From NCBI RefSeq assembly GCF_036404135.1, contig NZ_DASWPE010000098.1, positions 1 to 64,000 on the forward strand: a stretch of DNA of 64,000 nucleotides, written 5' to 3'. Under the pieces are notes generated by a model that saw nothing but the letters and a program-made list of their open reading frames with translations, was not told the DNA's origin and did no database searches. Positions 41,964 to 50,891 of the stretch are shown piece by piece (positions within the stretch are counted from its first letter, which is position 1; every line of letters starts with the position of its first letter). This DNA is from Rhodopseudomonas_A sp036404135. Lineage in GTDB: Bacteria > Pseudomonadota > Alphaproteobacteria > Rhizobiales > Xanthobacteraceae. Both the position numbers and the translations under genes were made by a program.

Positions 41964-44900
41964 TACGGCGCCTCCCCGGCGGCTCCGGCGATCGGCGGCG
42001 ACGGCGTGACCGGCGGCAGCGCGCCCTCGATGCGGCGGTTCAGCCGGTCCAGCGCCAGGTAGATCACCGGCGTGGTGTACAGCGTCAGCAACTGGCTGAG
42101 CAGCAAGCCGCCGACGATCGAGACGCCGAGCGGAAAGCGCAATTCGGCGCCGGTGCCGCTTTCGATCGCCAACGGCAGCGCGCCGAACAGCGCCGCCAGC
42201 GTCGTCATCATGATCGGCCGGAACCGCAGCAGGCAGGCCTGCACGATCGCATCATAGGACGACAGGCCCTTGTGCCGCTCGGCCTCCAGCGCGAAGTCGA
42301 TCATCATGATGGCGTTCTTCTTGACGATACCCATCAACAGGATGATACCGATCAGCCCGATCACCGACAGATCCTGGCCGAACAGCATCAGGGCCAGGAT
42401 CGCGCCGACGCCGGCCGAGGGCAGCGTCGAGAGAATCGTGATCGGGTGGATGTAGCTCTCGTACAGCACGCCGAGCACGATGTAGATCGTCACCAGGGCC
42501 GCCAGGATCAGCCAGGGCTGCCCGGCCAGCGACTTGGAGAATTCCGCGGCATCTCCAGCATAGAGCCCGACGATCGAGCCCGGCATGCCGATCCTTGTCT
42601 CGATCGCCTTCACCGCGTCGACCGCGTCGCCGAGCGCTTCGCCTGGCGCCAGATTGAAGCTCAGCGACACCGCCGGAAACTGCGCCTGATGCGAGATCGC
42701 CAAGGGCGCGGTGGTACGCGTCATCTCCGCCACCGCCGCGATCGGCACCTGCGCGCCGCCGGTGCCGGGCACGTAGAGCTTCGACAGGATCGAAGGATCG
42801 CGCTGATATTGCGGCATCGCCTCCAGAACTACGCGGTACTGATTGGCCTGGCCGTAGATGGTGGAGATCTGCCGCTGCGCAAAGGCGTCGTTCAAGGTGT
42901 CGTTGACCGCCTGGATGCTGACGCCGAGCTGGCCGGCGCGCTGCCGGTTGATGTCGAGCGCGGCGCGCAAGCCGCCTTCCTGCGCCTCCGAGGAGACGTC
43001 GCGGAACAAGGGATCGCGCCGCATCTCGGCGACCAGCTTGCCGGACCACAGCGCCACCGCCGCGGCGTCGGTGCCGGTCAACGTGTATTGATATTGCGAG
43101 CGGCTCGACTGGGTCGAGATCTGGACGTCCTGCACCGCCTGGAAATACACCGTCATGCCGGGGATTCTGGCAACGCGTTGCTTCAGCCGCTCGATCACCT
43201 GCGCGACATCGGCTCTGCGTTCGCCGCGCGGCTTTAGGTTCATCACCAGGCGGCCGACATTGGTGGTCGGATTGACCGAGCCCGCGCCGATCACCGAGAC
43301 CACGCCGGTGACGTCGGGATCGGCCTTGATGGCGTCGGCGGTTTCGGCCTGCCGCGCCTGCATCTCGTCGAACGAGACGTCGGGACCGGCTTCGGTGACG
43401 GCGGTGATCGAGGCGGTGTCCTGCAGCGGCAGGAAGCCCTTCGGCGCCAGCACATAGAGCGCCAGCGTCGCCGCCACGGTGAGGAAGGTCAAAACCAGCG
43501 TGGCGCGCTGGCGCCGCAGCACCCACAACAGCGAGCGGTGATAAGCCTCCGCGCTGCGATCGATCCAGCCCGACACGGTGGCGAGCCCGGGGATCTGGCG
43601 CTCCTCGCCGGGGTGCTTCAACAGCCGCGAGCACATCATCGGCGTCAGCGTCAGCGACACGATCGCCGAAGTCACCACCGCGATGGTGAGCGTCAGCGCG
43701 AATTCGCGGAACATGCGGCCGACCAGGCCGGACATGAACAACAGCGGAATGAACACCGCGATCAGCGACACGGTCAGCGATATCACCGTGAAGCCGATCT
43801 CGCTGGCGCCGTCGAGCGCCGCCTGCATCGGGCTCTCGCCGTCTTCCATGTGGCGGACGATGTTCTCGATCATCACGATGGCGTCGTCGACCACGAAGCC
43901 CGTGCCGATGGTCAGCGCCATCAGCGACAGGTTGTCGAGGCTGAAGCCGGCAAAATACATTACCCCGAACGAGGTGATCACCGACAACGGCAGCGCCACC
44001 CCGGCGATGATGGTGGCGCGCAATGATCGCAGGAACAATAGCACCACCAGCGTCACCAGGATCACGCTGAGCACCAGCGTGAACTGCACGTCGTGCACCG
44101 AGGCGCGGATGGTGACGGTGCGGTCAGAGACCACGGTGAGCTTGACGCCGGCCGGGATCGCCCGCTGCACCTTGGGGATTTCGTCGCGGATCTGCCGCAC
44201 CACCTCGATGACATTGGCGCCGGGCTGGCGCTGGATGTCGAGGATCACCGCCGGGGTGCCGTTGAACCAGCCGCCAGTGCGGTCGTTCTCCAGCCCGTCG
44301 ACGATGGAAGCGACGTCGCCGATGGTCACCGGCGAGCCGTTGCGGTAGGCGATGATGATCGGCCGGTAGGCGTCGGCGACCGCGATCTGGTCGTTGGCGG
44401 CGATGGTGTAGGCCTGTTGCGCGCCGTCGAGCGAGCCCTTCGGGCCGGAGACGTTGGCCCCCGCAATCGCAGTGCGCAAATCTTCCATGGCGATGCCGTA
44501 GGCGGCGAGCCGCGCCAGATCGGCCTGCACCCGCACCGCGGGCTTCAGTCCGCCGAGCACAGTGACGCGGCCGACGCCGGAGATCTGGCTCAGGCGTTGT
44601 GCCAAGAGCGTGTCGGCGATGTCGCTCATCGCCCGCATCGAACTGGTGTCGGAGGTCAACGCCAGCGTCAGCACCGGGGCGTCGGCGGGATTCACCTTGG
44701 CGTAGGTCGGCGGATACGGCAGGTTCTTGGGCAGCACGCCGGCGGCGGCATTGATCGCCGCCTGCACGTCCTGCGTCGCGCCGTCGATGTCGCGGTTCAG
44801 ATCGAACTGCAGCGACACCTGGCTGACGCCGAACGACGAGGTCGAGGTCATCGCCGACAGCGATGGGATCTGGCCGAGCTGACGCTCCAACGGCGCGGTG

Positions 44901-45088
44901 ATCAGCGAGGCGATCACGTCGGGGCTCGCGCCCGGCAATTGCGTCGTCACCTGCACGGTCGGAAAATCGACCTGCGGCAGCGCCGACACCGGCAGCGCCA
45001 GGTAGCCCAGCAAGCCGCCGAGCAGCAGCGCGATCCCCAACAGCGAGGTCGCGATCGGGCGGCGGATAAATGGCTCGGAGACGCTCAT
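41963..45088 (-). CDS. RND efflux permease, first of a tandem pair (MdtB-like)
   Basis: A 1041-residue RND transporter starting SVSEPFIRRPIATSLLGIAL and containing TGFVVDDAIVMIENIVRHM in helix 4 and KKNAIMMIDFALEAERHKGL near the C-terminal half. Length and topology are normal. It pairs with the downstream permease. The upstream adaptor gene ends 413 bases before its start, an unusually wide gap that holds a palindromic repeat, so it may have its own promoter or reduced expression. Confidence 0.93.
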   Translation of the reverse strand: MSVSEPFIRRPIATSLLGIALLLGGLLGYLALPVSALPQVDFPTVQVTTQLPGASPDVIASLITAPLERQLGQIPSLSAMTSTSSFGVSQVSLQFDLNRDIDGATQDVQAAINAAAGVLPKNLPYPPTYAKVNPADAPVLTLALTSDTSSMRAMSDIADTLLAQRLSQISGVGRVTVLGGLKPAVRVQADLARLAAYGIAMEDLRTAIAGANVSGPKGSLDGAQQAYTIAANDQIAVADAYRPIIIAYRNGSPVTIGDVASIVDGLENDRTGGWFNGTPAVILDIQRQPGANVIEVVRQIRDEIPKVQRAIPAGVKLTVVSDRTVTIRASVHDVQFTLVLSVILVTLVVLLFLRSLRATIIAGVALPLSVITSFGVMYFAGFSLDNLSLMALTIGTGFVVDDAIVMIENIVRHMEDGESPMQAALDGASEIGFTVISLTVSLIAVFIPLLFMSGLVGRMFREFALTLTIAVVTSAIVSLTLTPMMCSRLLKHPGEERQIPGLATVSGWIDRSAEAYHRSLLWVLRRQRATLVLTFLTVAATLALYVLAPKGFLPLQDTASITAVTEAGPDVSFDEMQARQAETADAIKADPDVTGVVSVIGAGSVNPTTNVGRLVMNLKPRGERRADVAQVIERLKQRVARIPGMTVYFQAVQDVQISTQSSRSQYQYTLTGTDAAAVALWSGKLVAEMRRDPLFRDVSSEAQEGGLRAALDINRQRAGQLGVSIQAVNDTLNDAFAQRQISTIYGQANQYRVVLEAMPQYQRDPSILSKLYVPGTGGAQVPIAAVAEMTRTTAPLAISHQAQFPAVSLSFNLAPGEALGDAVDAVKAIETRIGMPGSIVGLYAGDAAEFSKSLAGQPWLILAALVTIYIVLGVLYESYIHPITILSTLPSAGVGAILALMLFGQDLSVIGLIGIILLMGIVKKNAIMMIDFALEAERHKGLSSYDAIVQACLLRFRPIMMTTLAALFGALPLAIESGTGAELRFPLGVSIVGGLLLSQLLTLYTTPVIYLALDRLNRRIEGALPPVTPSPPIAGAAGEAP

Positions 45089-45501
45089 GGCTGCGCGCTC
45101 CGCCCGCTGCGGGCACCGACGTCAGCGCGGGCCGCGCGCGGCATGGCGACCGCATATGATGATGTCCGCCTCGCCTCGCATCGCGGCGAGCAAGCACGGC
45201 CCCTCCGCGCGTCGTCCCTGCGCACGCAGGGACCCATCACCCCTGGCTTCCGCGATGAAGAATGACCCCGGCCACAGTGCATAAATGCGGCTCCGCGCCG
45301 TATGGGTCCCTGCGTGCGCAGGGACGACCCGTTGAAGCGCAGGACGCGATCCCGACCGCAGCCGTGCGCGGATCCGTTCGAAAGGCTAAGCGCGATGGCC
45401 CTGCCGCAAACGGGGCGAGGGTGCGGATGCCGCGCCGCTGTCAAAAGCCGGGTCTTCATCGGTCGCCTTTCGGCCAGGCGCTCAAGAGAGCGAGATCTGC
45501 A
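45089..45501. other. 413-bp gap inside the RND operon
   Basis: The gap lies between the adaptor stop and the first permease start. It contains the palindromic repeat at 45207-45331 and, beyond it, further repeat-like sequence (around 45370-45430). Open frames here encode repeat-derived peptides and are not believed to be genes. No promoter could be called with confidence. Confidence 0.7.
45207..45331. repeat. Dispersed palindromic repeat (GTCGTCCCTGCGC family) inside the RND operon
   Basis: Starts CGCGTCGTCCCTGCGCACGC, contains ACCCATCACCCCTGGC and closes GGGTCCCTGCGTGCGC followed by AGGGACGACCCG. The ends are inverted copies of each other and match the unit at 18505-18615. In RNA it could form a long stem between adaptor and permease messages. 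Confidence 0.8.
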
Positions 45502-46866
45502 TCATGGCTGCTTTGCCCCACTGGCTGGCGCGGCGGCATCCTTCGCCGGCGCAGGGCCGGTCTGACCCTTCTGATCGCCTTCGCTCGCGGCGCCTTGACC
45601 GCGCTTGGCGCGCTCGCCGCGCTCACCGCCACCCTTGCCCTGGCGTTTGCGCGGCGCCAGATCCGGCGTCAGCGTCGGATCGCTATTGCCGACGCTGACC
45701 TTGGCGCCGTCGGACAGATTGGCAAAGCCGGTGGTGACCACGCGCTCGCCCGCGGACAAGCCCTTGGCGATCACCGCGTCGGTTTCGTTCTGCTGCGTCA
45801 CGCTGACCGGCCGCGCCGACACGATGTCGCCGTCGCCGATCACGTAGGAGAAGGTGCCGGCCGGGCCGCGCTGCACCGCGGAACTCGGGATCACCAAAGC
45901 CTGCGGCAACGTCTCGACCTTCAGCCGCACATTGACGAACTGCCCGGGCCACAGCTGGAAGCTGGCATTGGGGAATTCCGCCTTCAGCTTCACCGTGCCG
46001 GTGGTCGAATCGACCTGGTTGTCGATGCCGCGCAGCATGCCGTTGTCGACCACGGTGACGCCGTCATTGCCGAACACGTCGACGTTGAGCGGCCCCTTGC
46101 CGGAGGCGGCGTTGACCCGGACGATCTGCTGCTGCGGCAGGCTGAACTGCACCGCGATCGGCTGCAACTGCGTGATCACCACGAGGCCGGTGGTGTCGGA
46201 GGCGTGGATGATGTTGCCCTGATCGACCTGCCTGAGCCCGGCGCGGCCGGACAACGGCGCGATCACCTTGGTATAGCTCAGCGTCGCCGCGGCGTTGTCG
46301 ATCGCGGCCTGGTCGGAGCGCACCAGCGCTTCCAGCTGCGCCACGGTGGCGCGCTGGGTGTCGGCCTGCTGCTTGGAGCCGGCGTTGGAGGCGGCGAGTT
46401 GCTGATAGCGGGTGAGGTCGATCCGCGCATTGGCGAGCTGCGCCTCGTCCTGTGCCTTCTTTGCCACCGTCTGATCGTATTGCGCCTGATAGATCGCCGG
46501 ATCGATCTCGGCCAGCACGTCGCCCTGCTTGACGTCCTGGCCTTCCTTGAAGTTGATCGAGACCAGCTTGCCGTCGACCTGCGCCCGCACGGTGACGTTG
46601 TTAAGCGCGCGCACCGAACCGACGCCGTCGAGATACACCGGCACGTCCTGAACCCGCGGGGTTGCCGCCAGCACCGGCACCGCCAGATCGGGGCGCACCC
46701 GGTTGGCGGCCTGTTTCTGCTGAAACGAATACCAGGCCACATAGCCGAGCCCGCAGAGAATCAGCGCGGTGATGATCAGCGACAGCAGCCGGCGGCGCTT
46801 GCGCGGCGGCGCAGCCACGCCGGGCGCGACCTCGGGGACGACCTTCGCTTCCGGCTTAAAGAGCAT
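45502..46866 (-). CDS. RND periplasmic adaptor (MdtA-like)
   Basis: A 454-residue membrane-fusion protein with an N-terminal anchor helix (LLSLIITALILCGLGYVAW). The lipoyl half-motif VTVRAQVDGKLVSINFKEGQ leads into a helical hairpin, followed by the beta-barrel region (GLVVITQLQPIAVQFSLPQQ) and membrane-proximal domain. The last ~60 residues are Lys/Gly/Ala-rich and disordered. It links the inner-membrane permeases to the outer-membrane channel. The start overlaps the end of the outer-membrane gene by 11 bases. Confidence 0.93.
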   Translation of the reverse strand: MLFKPEAKVVPEVAPGVAAPPRKRRRLLSLIITALILCGLGYVAWYSFQQKQAANRVRPDLAVPVLAATPRVQDVPVYLDGVGSVRALNNVTVRAQVDGKLVSINFKEGQDVKQGDVLAEIDPAIYQAQYDQTVAKKAQDEAQLANARIDLTRYQQLAASNAGSKQQADTQRATVAQLEALVRSDQAAIDNAAATLSYTKVIAPLSGRAGLRQVDQGNIIHASDTTGLVVITQLQPIAVQFSLPQQQIVRVNAASGKGPLNVDVFGNDGVTVVDNGMLRGIDNQVDSTTGTVKLKAEFPNASFQLWPGQFVNVRLKVETLPQALVIPSSAVQRGPAGTFSYVIGDGDIVSARPVSVTQQNETDAVIAKGLSAGERVVTTGFANLSDGAKVSVGNSDPTLTPDLAPRKRQGKGGGERGERAKRGQGAASEGDQKGQTGPAPAKDAAAPASGAKQP

Positions 46867-48310
46867 TGACCGGCTTCTCCATTCGCGGCTGCCAGCCGCC
46901 GCCCAGCGCCTGATACAGACTGACGATCGCCAACAGCCGCGCCAATTGCGCCTGCGACAGCGCGTCCTCGGCCTGGAATAGCGTCAGCTGAGTGTTGAGC
47001 ACGGTGACGATATCGGCGGTGCCGGCACGCAGCTGCTGTTCGGCGAGATTGAAGGCGCGCCGCGACGACTCCAGCACGACGCGCTGCAGCCGCAGCCGCT
47101 CGGTGTTCTGCCTGATCGATTCCAGCGCGTTGTCGACGTCGGCGAAGGCCGACACCACGGTCTTGCGATAGGTCTGCAGCAGTTCGTCCTGCAGCGCCTG
47201 ATTGTACTCGAAATTGGCGAGGATCTTGCCGCCGTCGAAGATCGGCTGGGTGATGCCGGCGGCGACGCTGTAGAACGCCGCGTTCGGGGTGAACAACGCC
47301 GCCAATGCCGCGCTCTGATAGCCGCCCTGCCCGGTCAGCTGGATGCTGGGAAAGAACTGCGCCCGCGCGCTGCCGACATTGGCGGTGGCGGAGGCGAGCT
47401 GGGCCTCCTGGCGGCGAATGTCGGGGCGTTGCGTCAGCAGGTCCGACGGCAGCCCCGGCGTCACCCGGGGGGCCGCGATGCGGTCGAGCGAGCCGCCGCT
47501 GACCCGCACCGCCTCCGGCGGCCGCGACACCAGCGTCGCCAGCGCGTTGATGTTCTGCGCCAGCGTCAGCCGCAGCGGCGGCACCGCGGCGCGCTGATTG
47601 GCGAGCACGCTCTCCTGCTGCGCGACGTCGAGATCGCTGCCGGTGCCGACGCTGAGCCGCAGCTTGATGGCGTCGAGGATGCGCTGCGCGCTGGCGATGT
47701 TGCCGTTGGCGGTGCGTATCCGGTCCTGCGACGCCAGCACCTGGAAATACGCGTTGGCGACGCTGGCATAAGTGGTCAGCGCGACGACATCGCGGTCGAA
47801 GCGGTTGGCATTGGCGGTTTCCTCGGCGGCCAGCGTGGCGTCGCGGTTCTTGCCCCAGAAATCGATTTCATAAGACGCGCTGAGCGACGACGAATAGGTG
47901 GTGAACTCGCGGCCGCCGACGCTGCTGCCGGTGCTGTTGCTGCTTGCGGTCGAATTCTTCGAGCGGGTCACGTCGCCATTGGCGCCAAGCTGCGGCAGCA
48001 ACGCCGCGCCGGTGATCCGCGCCTGCGCGTCGGCCTGGATGATCCGGGCGGTGGCCGCGGTGATGTCGAGGTTGACGGTCTGTGCCTCCTCCATCAGCTG
48101 GGTCAATTCGGTGGAGCGAAAGCCGCGCCACCAGTCGAGAGCCGGCGTCGCCGCCGCGGCATTGCCGCGCGCCGCCTTGTAGCCGGCCGGCACCTCGAGT
48201 GCGGGGTCCGGCAGATCCTGGGTCAGGATGCAGCCGCCGGCGGCGGCGGCCAGCGCCAGCGCGGCCGCCGTCCCGGCAAGCCGTCGAATCAAGGGAGCAG
48301 CCGTCGTCAT
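46856..48310 (-). CDS. Outer-membrane efflux lipoprotein (NodT family)
   Basis: A 484-residue TolC-like channel. A lipoprotein signal peptide with lipobox LAAAAGGC is cleaved before CILTQDLPDP. Two OEP repeats follow, with SYEIDFWGKNRDATLAAEET, GTGSDLDVAQQESVLANQRA, PSDLLTQRPDIRRQEAQLAS and RAGTADIVTVLNTQLTLFQA. It is the first gene of the four-gene efflux operon and overlaps the adaptor gene. ATG 48310 starts the signal peptide; an ATG eight codons earlier is possible. Confidence 0.93.
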   Translation of the reverse strand: MTTAAPLIRRLAGTAAALALAAAAGGCILTQDLPDPALEVPAGYKAARGNAAAATPALDWWRGFRSTELTQLMEEAQTVNLDITAATARIIQADAQARITGAALLPQLGANGDVTRSKNSTASSNSTGSSVGGREFTTYSSSLSASYEIDFWGKNRDATLAAEETANANRFDRDVVALTTYASVANAYFQVLASQDRIRTANGNIASAQRILDAIKLRLSVGTGSDLDVAQQESVLANQRAAVPPLRLTLAQNINALATLVSRPPEAVRVSGGSLDRIAAPRVTPGLPSDLLTQRPDIRRQEAQLASATANVGSARAQFFPSIQLTGQGGYQSAALAALFTPNAAFYSVAAGITQPIFDGGKILANFEYNQALQDELLQTYRKTVVSAFADVDNALESIRQNTERLRLQRVVLESSRRAFNLAEQQLRAGTADIVTVLNTQLTLFQAEDALSQAQLARLLAIVSLYQALGGGWQPRMEKPVNAL

Positions 48311-48719
48311 GCGCGCCGCGACCTCACGCCGCATGCGGCCCAAGCCCGCGTGGTCGCGACCGGGCGGCAACGGATCATTTCGCTTCGATGTGCAATTTGC
48401 GCCACGTGAGTCGGGACCGCCTCTTTTAATCTTGCGCCATTGTAGCGGTCGGATGGCGGCGCGCACAGGGCTTGTTGCACCTCACGGCCGGTGAAAACCC
48501 GCGCCGACCCCGCCGCGACGGTCGCAAGACCGCGTATTTGCTGGGTTGTCACGACCTTGACGCGGTCGGTGGTTGTGGCAAATCTTACGAAGATTTCATC
48601 TGTATGTTGTCGTTCGAGGATTTAGCCGCTGCCCCGCCCGGTCACCCGGCCACGCAAATTGTTGAAACTCAAGCGGCGATGCGCCGTATTTGACGCATTA
48701 TCGGGGACGGGGGCTAGCA
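48311..48719. other. Divergent promoter region between the RND operon and the oxidoreductase operon
   Basis: The 409-bp gap must carry promoters for both directions. It holds the palindrome at 48580-48596 and, closer to the oxidoreductase start, a small CGGCG/CGCCG inverted repeat near 48674-48686. No gene or RNA family is recognised. An isolated run around 48480-48530 loosely recalls a riboswitch leader but lacks a recognisable core. Confidence 0.6.
48557..48596 (+). promoter_or_regulatory. Candidate promoter with overlapping 17-bp palindrome
   Basis: TTGACG (48557-48562) is 17 bases from AAATCT (48580-48585). The latter is the left arm of a perfect inverted repeat AAATCTTACGAAGATTT (48580-48596). 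Such a repeat over the -10 suits repression of the operon that starts at 48720 by a TetR-like protein. No regulator gene is adjacent. Confidence 0.5.
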
Positions 48720-50033
48720 ATGCGCGTCGCTATTGTGGGAACGGGAATCGCAGGCAACGCCGCCGCTTGGGCCTTGTCGCAGCGATATCCCGTCACCGTG
48801 TATGATCGCGAGATCAGGGTTGGCGGACACAGCCACACCATCCGCATCGACTATGACGGCGAGCCGCTCGCCGTCGACATCGGCTTCATCGTCTATAACG
48901 AACTGAATTATCCGGACCTGACCGCGCTGTTTGCGCATCTCGGCGTCGACACCGTGGCCAGCGACATGAGCTTTGCGGTCTCCGCCGATGCCGGGCGATT
49001 CGAATGGATGGGCGGCGGCACCAGCTGGCCGGAAACCGCCCGCGGCCTGTTCGCGCAACCCTCCAACCTGTTGTCGCCGTCCTATTTGCGGATGCTGCGC
49101 GACATCCTCAGCTTCAACGCACGCAGCGTCGCCGACCTCGACGCCGGCACGCTCAAAGGGTTGACGCTTTCGGAGTACTTCGCGCAGCGCAAATTCGCGC
49201 CGCGGCTGTTGACCGATTATCTGGCGCCGATGGGCGCTGCGATCTGGTCAGCGCCGGCTTCGCAGATCATGGCCTTCCCGGCCGAGAATTTCGTGGCCTT
49301 CTTCAGCGAGCACCGGCTGTTGCAATATGACCGGCCGGTGTGGCGCTCGGTCAAGGGCGGCAGCCAGAGCTATGTCGACAAACTCACCGCGTCGTTCAAG
49401 GATCAGATCCGGCTCGGCTGCGCGGTGACCTCGGTCGAACGCACCCCGCACGGCGTGATCGTCGCCGACAGCCAGGGCGGCTGTGACAGCTACGACCATG
49501 TGGTGATCGCCACGCATAGCGACCAGGCTCTGGCGATGCTCTGCGACCCCAGCGACGAGGAACGCGGCATTCTCGGCGCCATCGGCTATTCCGACAACGT
49601 GATCTATCTGCACCGCGACCCGCGGCTGATGCCGAAGCGCAAGCGCGCCTGGGCGGCGTGGAACGTGCTGCGCTGGCCGCGGCAGAGCGAATGCGTCAAC
49701 GACATTTCTGTCACTTACTGGATGAACCGGCTGCAGCCGATCCCCGGCGACAAGCCGCTGTTCGTCAGCCTCAACCCGCCCTTCGCGCCGGACCCGGCGC
49801 TGACCTTCGGCCGCTACCTGTGCCAGCATCCGCACTACAATGCCGCCGCATTCGCGGCGCAGAAACGGCTCGGCGAGATCCAGGGCCAGCGCCACACTTG
49901 GTTTTGCGGCGCCTGGACCGGCTACGGCTTCCACGAAGACGGCTTGCGCTCCGGGCTCGCGGTCGCCAAATCGCTGGGTGCGTCGGTGCCCTGGCACACG
50001 CCGCAGCCGGAACTGGCCGAGGCCGCGGAATAG
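48720..50033 (+). CDS. FAD/NAD(P)-dependent oxidoreductase of the amine-oxidase superfamily
   Basis: A 437-residue flavoprotein opening with the dinucleotide fold MRVAIVGTGIAGNAAAWALS and the second motif YDREIRVGGHSHTI. The C-terminal FAD-binding segment is FCGAWTGYGFHEDGLRSGLA. It is first in an operon with a DUF1365 protein and a cyclopropane-synthase-like methyltransferase. In other alphaproteobacteria this trio is tied to fatty-acid modification under oxidative stress, including furan fatty acids. That link is an inference from gene context. The reaction may be desaturation of a modified acyl chain. Confidence 0.85.
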   Translation: MRVAIVGTGIAGNAAAWALSQRYPVTVYDREIRVGGHSHTIRIDYDGEPLAVDIGFIVYNELNYPDLTALFAHLGVDTVASDMSFAVSADAGRFEWMGGGTSWPETARGLFAQPSNLLSPSYLRMLRDILSFNARSVADLDAGTLKGLTLSEYFAQRKFAPRLLTDYLAPMGAAIWSAPASQIMAFPAENFVAFFSEHRLLQYDRPVWRSVKGGSQSYVDKLTASFKDQIRLGCAVTSVERTPHGVIVADSQGGCDSYDHVVIATHSDQALAMLCDPSDEERGILGAIGYSDNVIYLHRDPRLMPKRKRAWAAWNVLRWPRQSECVNDISVTYWMNRLQPIPGDKPLFVSLNPPFAPDPALTFGRYLCQHPHYNAAAFAAQKRLGEIQGQRHTWFCGAWTGYGFHEDGLRSGLAVAKSLGASVPWHTPQPELAEAAE

Positions 50034-50036
50034 ATC

Positions 50037-50816
50037 ATGTCGCGCCATCCCAATGCCGCCGCCGAATCGCCCGCCGTGCTGTATTTCGGTGAGGTGATGC
50101 ACGCCCGGATCAAGCCGGTGGTGCATCGCTTCACCTACCGGGTGATGAGCCTGTTGATCGACCTTGGCCGGCTCGACGACGCCGACCGCCTGACCGCGCT
50201 GTTCGGCGTCAACCGCCGCGCGCTGTACAGCTTCCACGAATCCGACCACGGCCCGCGCGACGGCTCCTCGCTGCGCGATTACGCACAGCGCTGCGCCGAC
50301 GACCACGGCATCGACCTCAAAGCCGGCCGGGTGCTGCTGCTGTGCTATCCGCGGCTGTTCGGCTTCACCTTCAACCCGCTGTCGGTGTATTTCTGCTATC
50401 GGGCCGATGGCGCCTTGGCGCTGATCATCTACGAGGTCCGCAACACCTTCGGCGACATCCACGCCTATGCGCTGCCGGTCAAGCCGGACGAGGTCAACGC
50501 CGCCGGCATCCGCCAGCAGCAGGACAAATTATTCTACGTCTCGCCGTTCATCGAGATGGCGATGCGCTACCATTTCCGCATCGCGCCGCCCGGCGAACGC
50601 GTCAAGCTGCGGATTCTGGAAACCGACGCGGCAGGCGCGGTGCTGGCCGCGACCTTCAACGGCCGCCGCGCGCCGCTCACCAGCCGCAGCTTGCTGCGGG
50701 CGTTCTTCGGCCTGCCGGCGCTGACCTTGAAGATTTTCGGCGCGATCCACTGGCAGGCGCTGCGGCTCTGGGTCAAAGGTGCGCGATTGGTGCCAAGGCC
50801 GGCTCCCGAGCGCTGA
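50037..50816 (+). CDS. DUF1365 family protein
   Basis: A 259-residue protein beginning AVLYFGEVMHARIKPVVHRF, with GFTFNPLSVYFCYRADGALA and FYVSPFIEMAMRYHFRI, the conserved DUF1365 segments. It starts only four bases after the oxidoreductase stop, so the two are coupled. DUF1365 proteins almost always accompany the oxidoreductase and cyclopropane-synthase-like genes seen here. The biochemical role is not established. Confidence 0.92.
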   Translation: MSRHPNAAAESPAVLYFGEVMHARIKPVVHRFTYRVMSLLIDLGRLDDADRLTALFGVNRRALYSFHESDHGPRDGSSLRDYAQRCADDHGIDLKAGRVLLLCYPRLFGFTFNPLSVYFCYRADGALALIIYEVRNTFGDIHAYALPVKPDEVNAAGIRQQQDKLFYVSPFIEMAMRYHFRIAPPGERVKLRILETDAAGAVLAATFNGRRAPLTSRSLLRAFFGLPALTLKIFGAIHWQALRLWVKGARLVPRPAPER

Positions 50817-50891
50817 AACCCGGCTTGGCGATCGCGCGACGCGGTGATTATACTCCCAACAAGTCAGCCCGACCGGACGGAATTCCGGATC

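Noticed and set aside
45085..45459. 124-codon minus-strand open frame between adaptor and permease genes
   Set aside because: Its translation is built from the palindromic repeat (peptides such as GPCVRRDD), typical of repeat-derived false genes.
48480..48530. Riboswitch (cobalamin-like) leader upstream of the oxidoreductase operon
   Set aside because: A short CACGGCCGGTGAAAA-like stretch is suggestive, but the conserved core and stems of known classes are not present.
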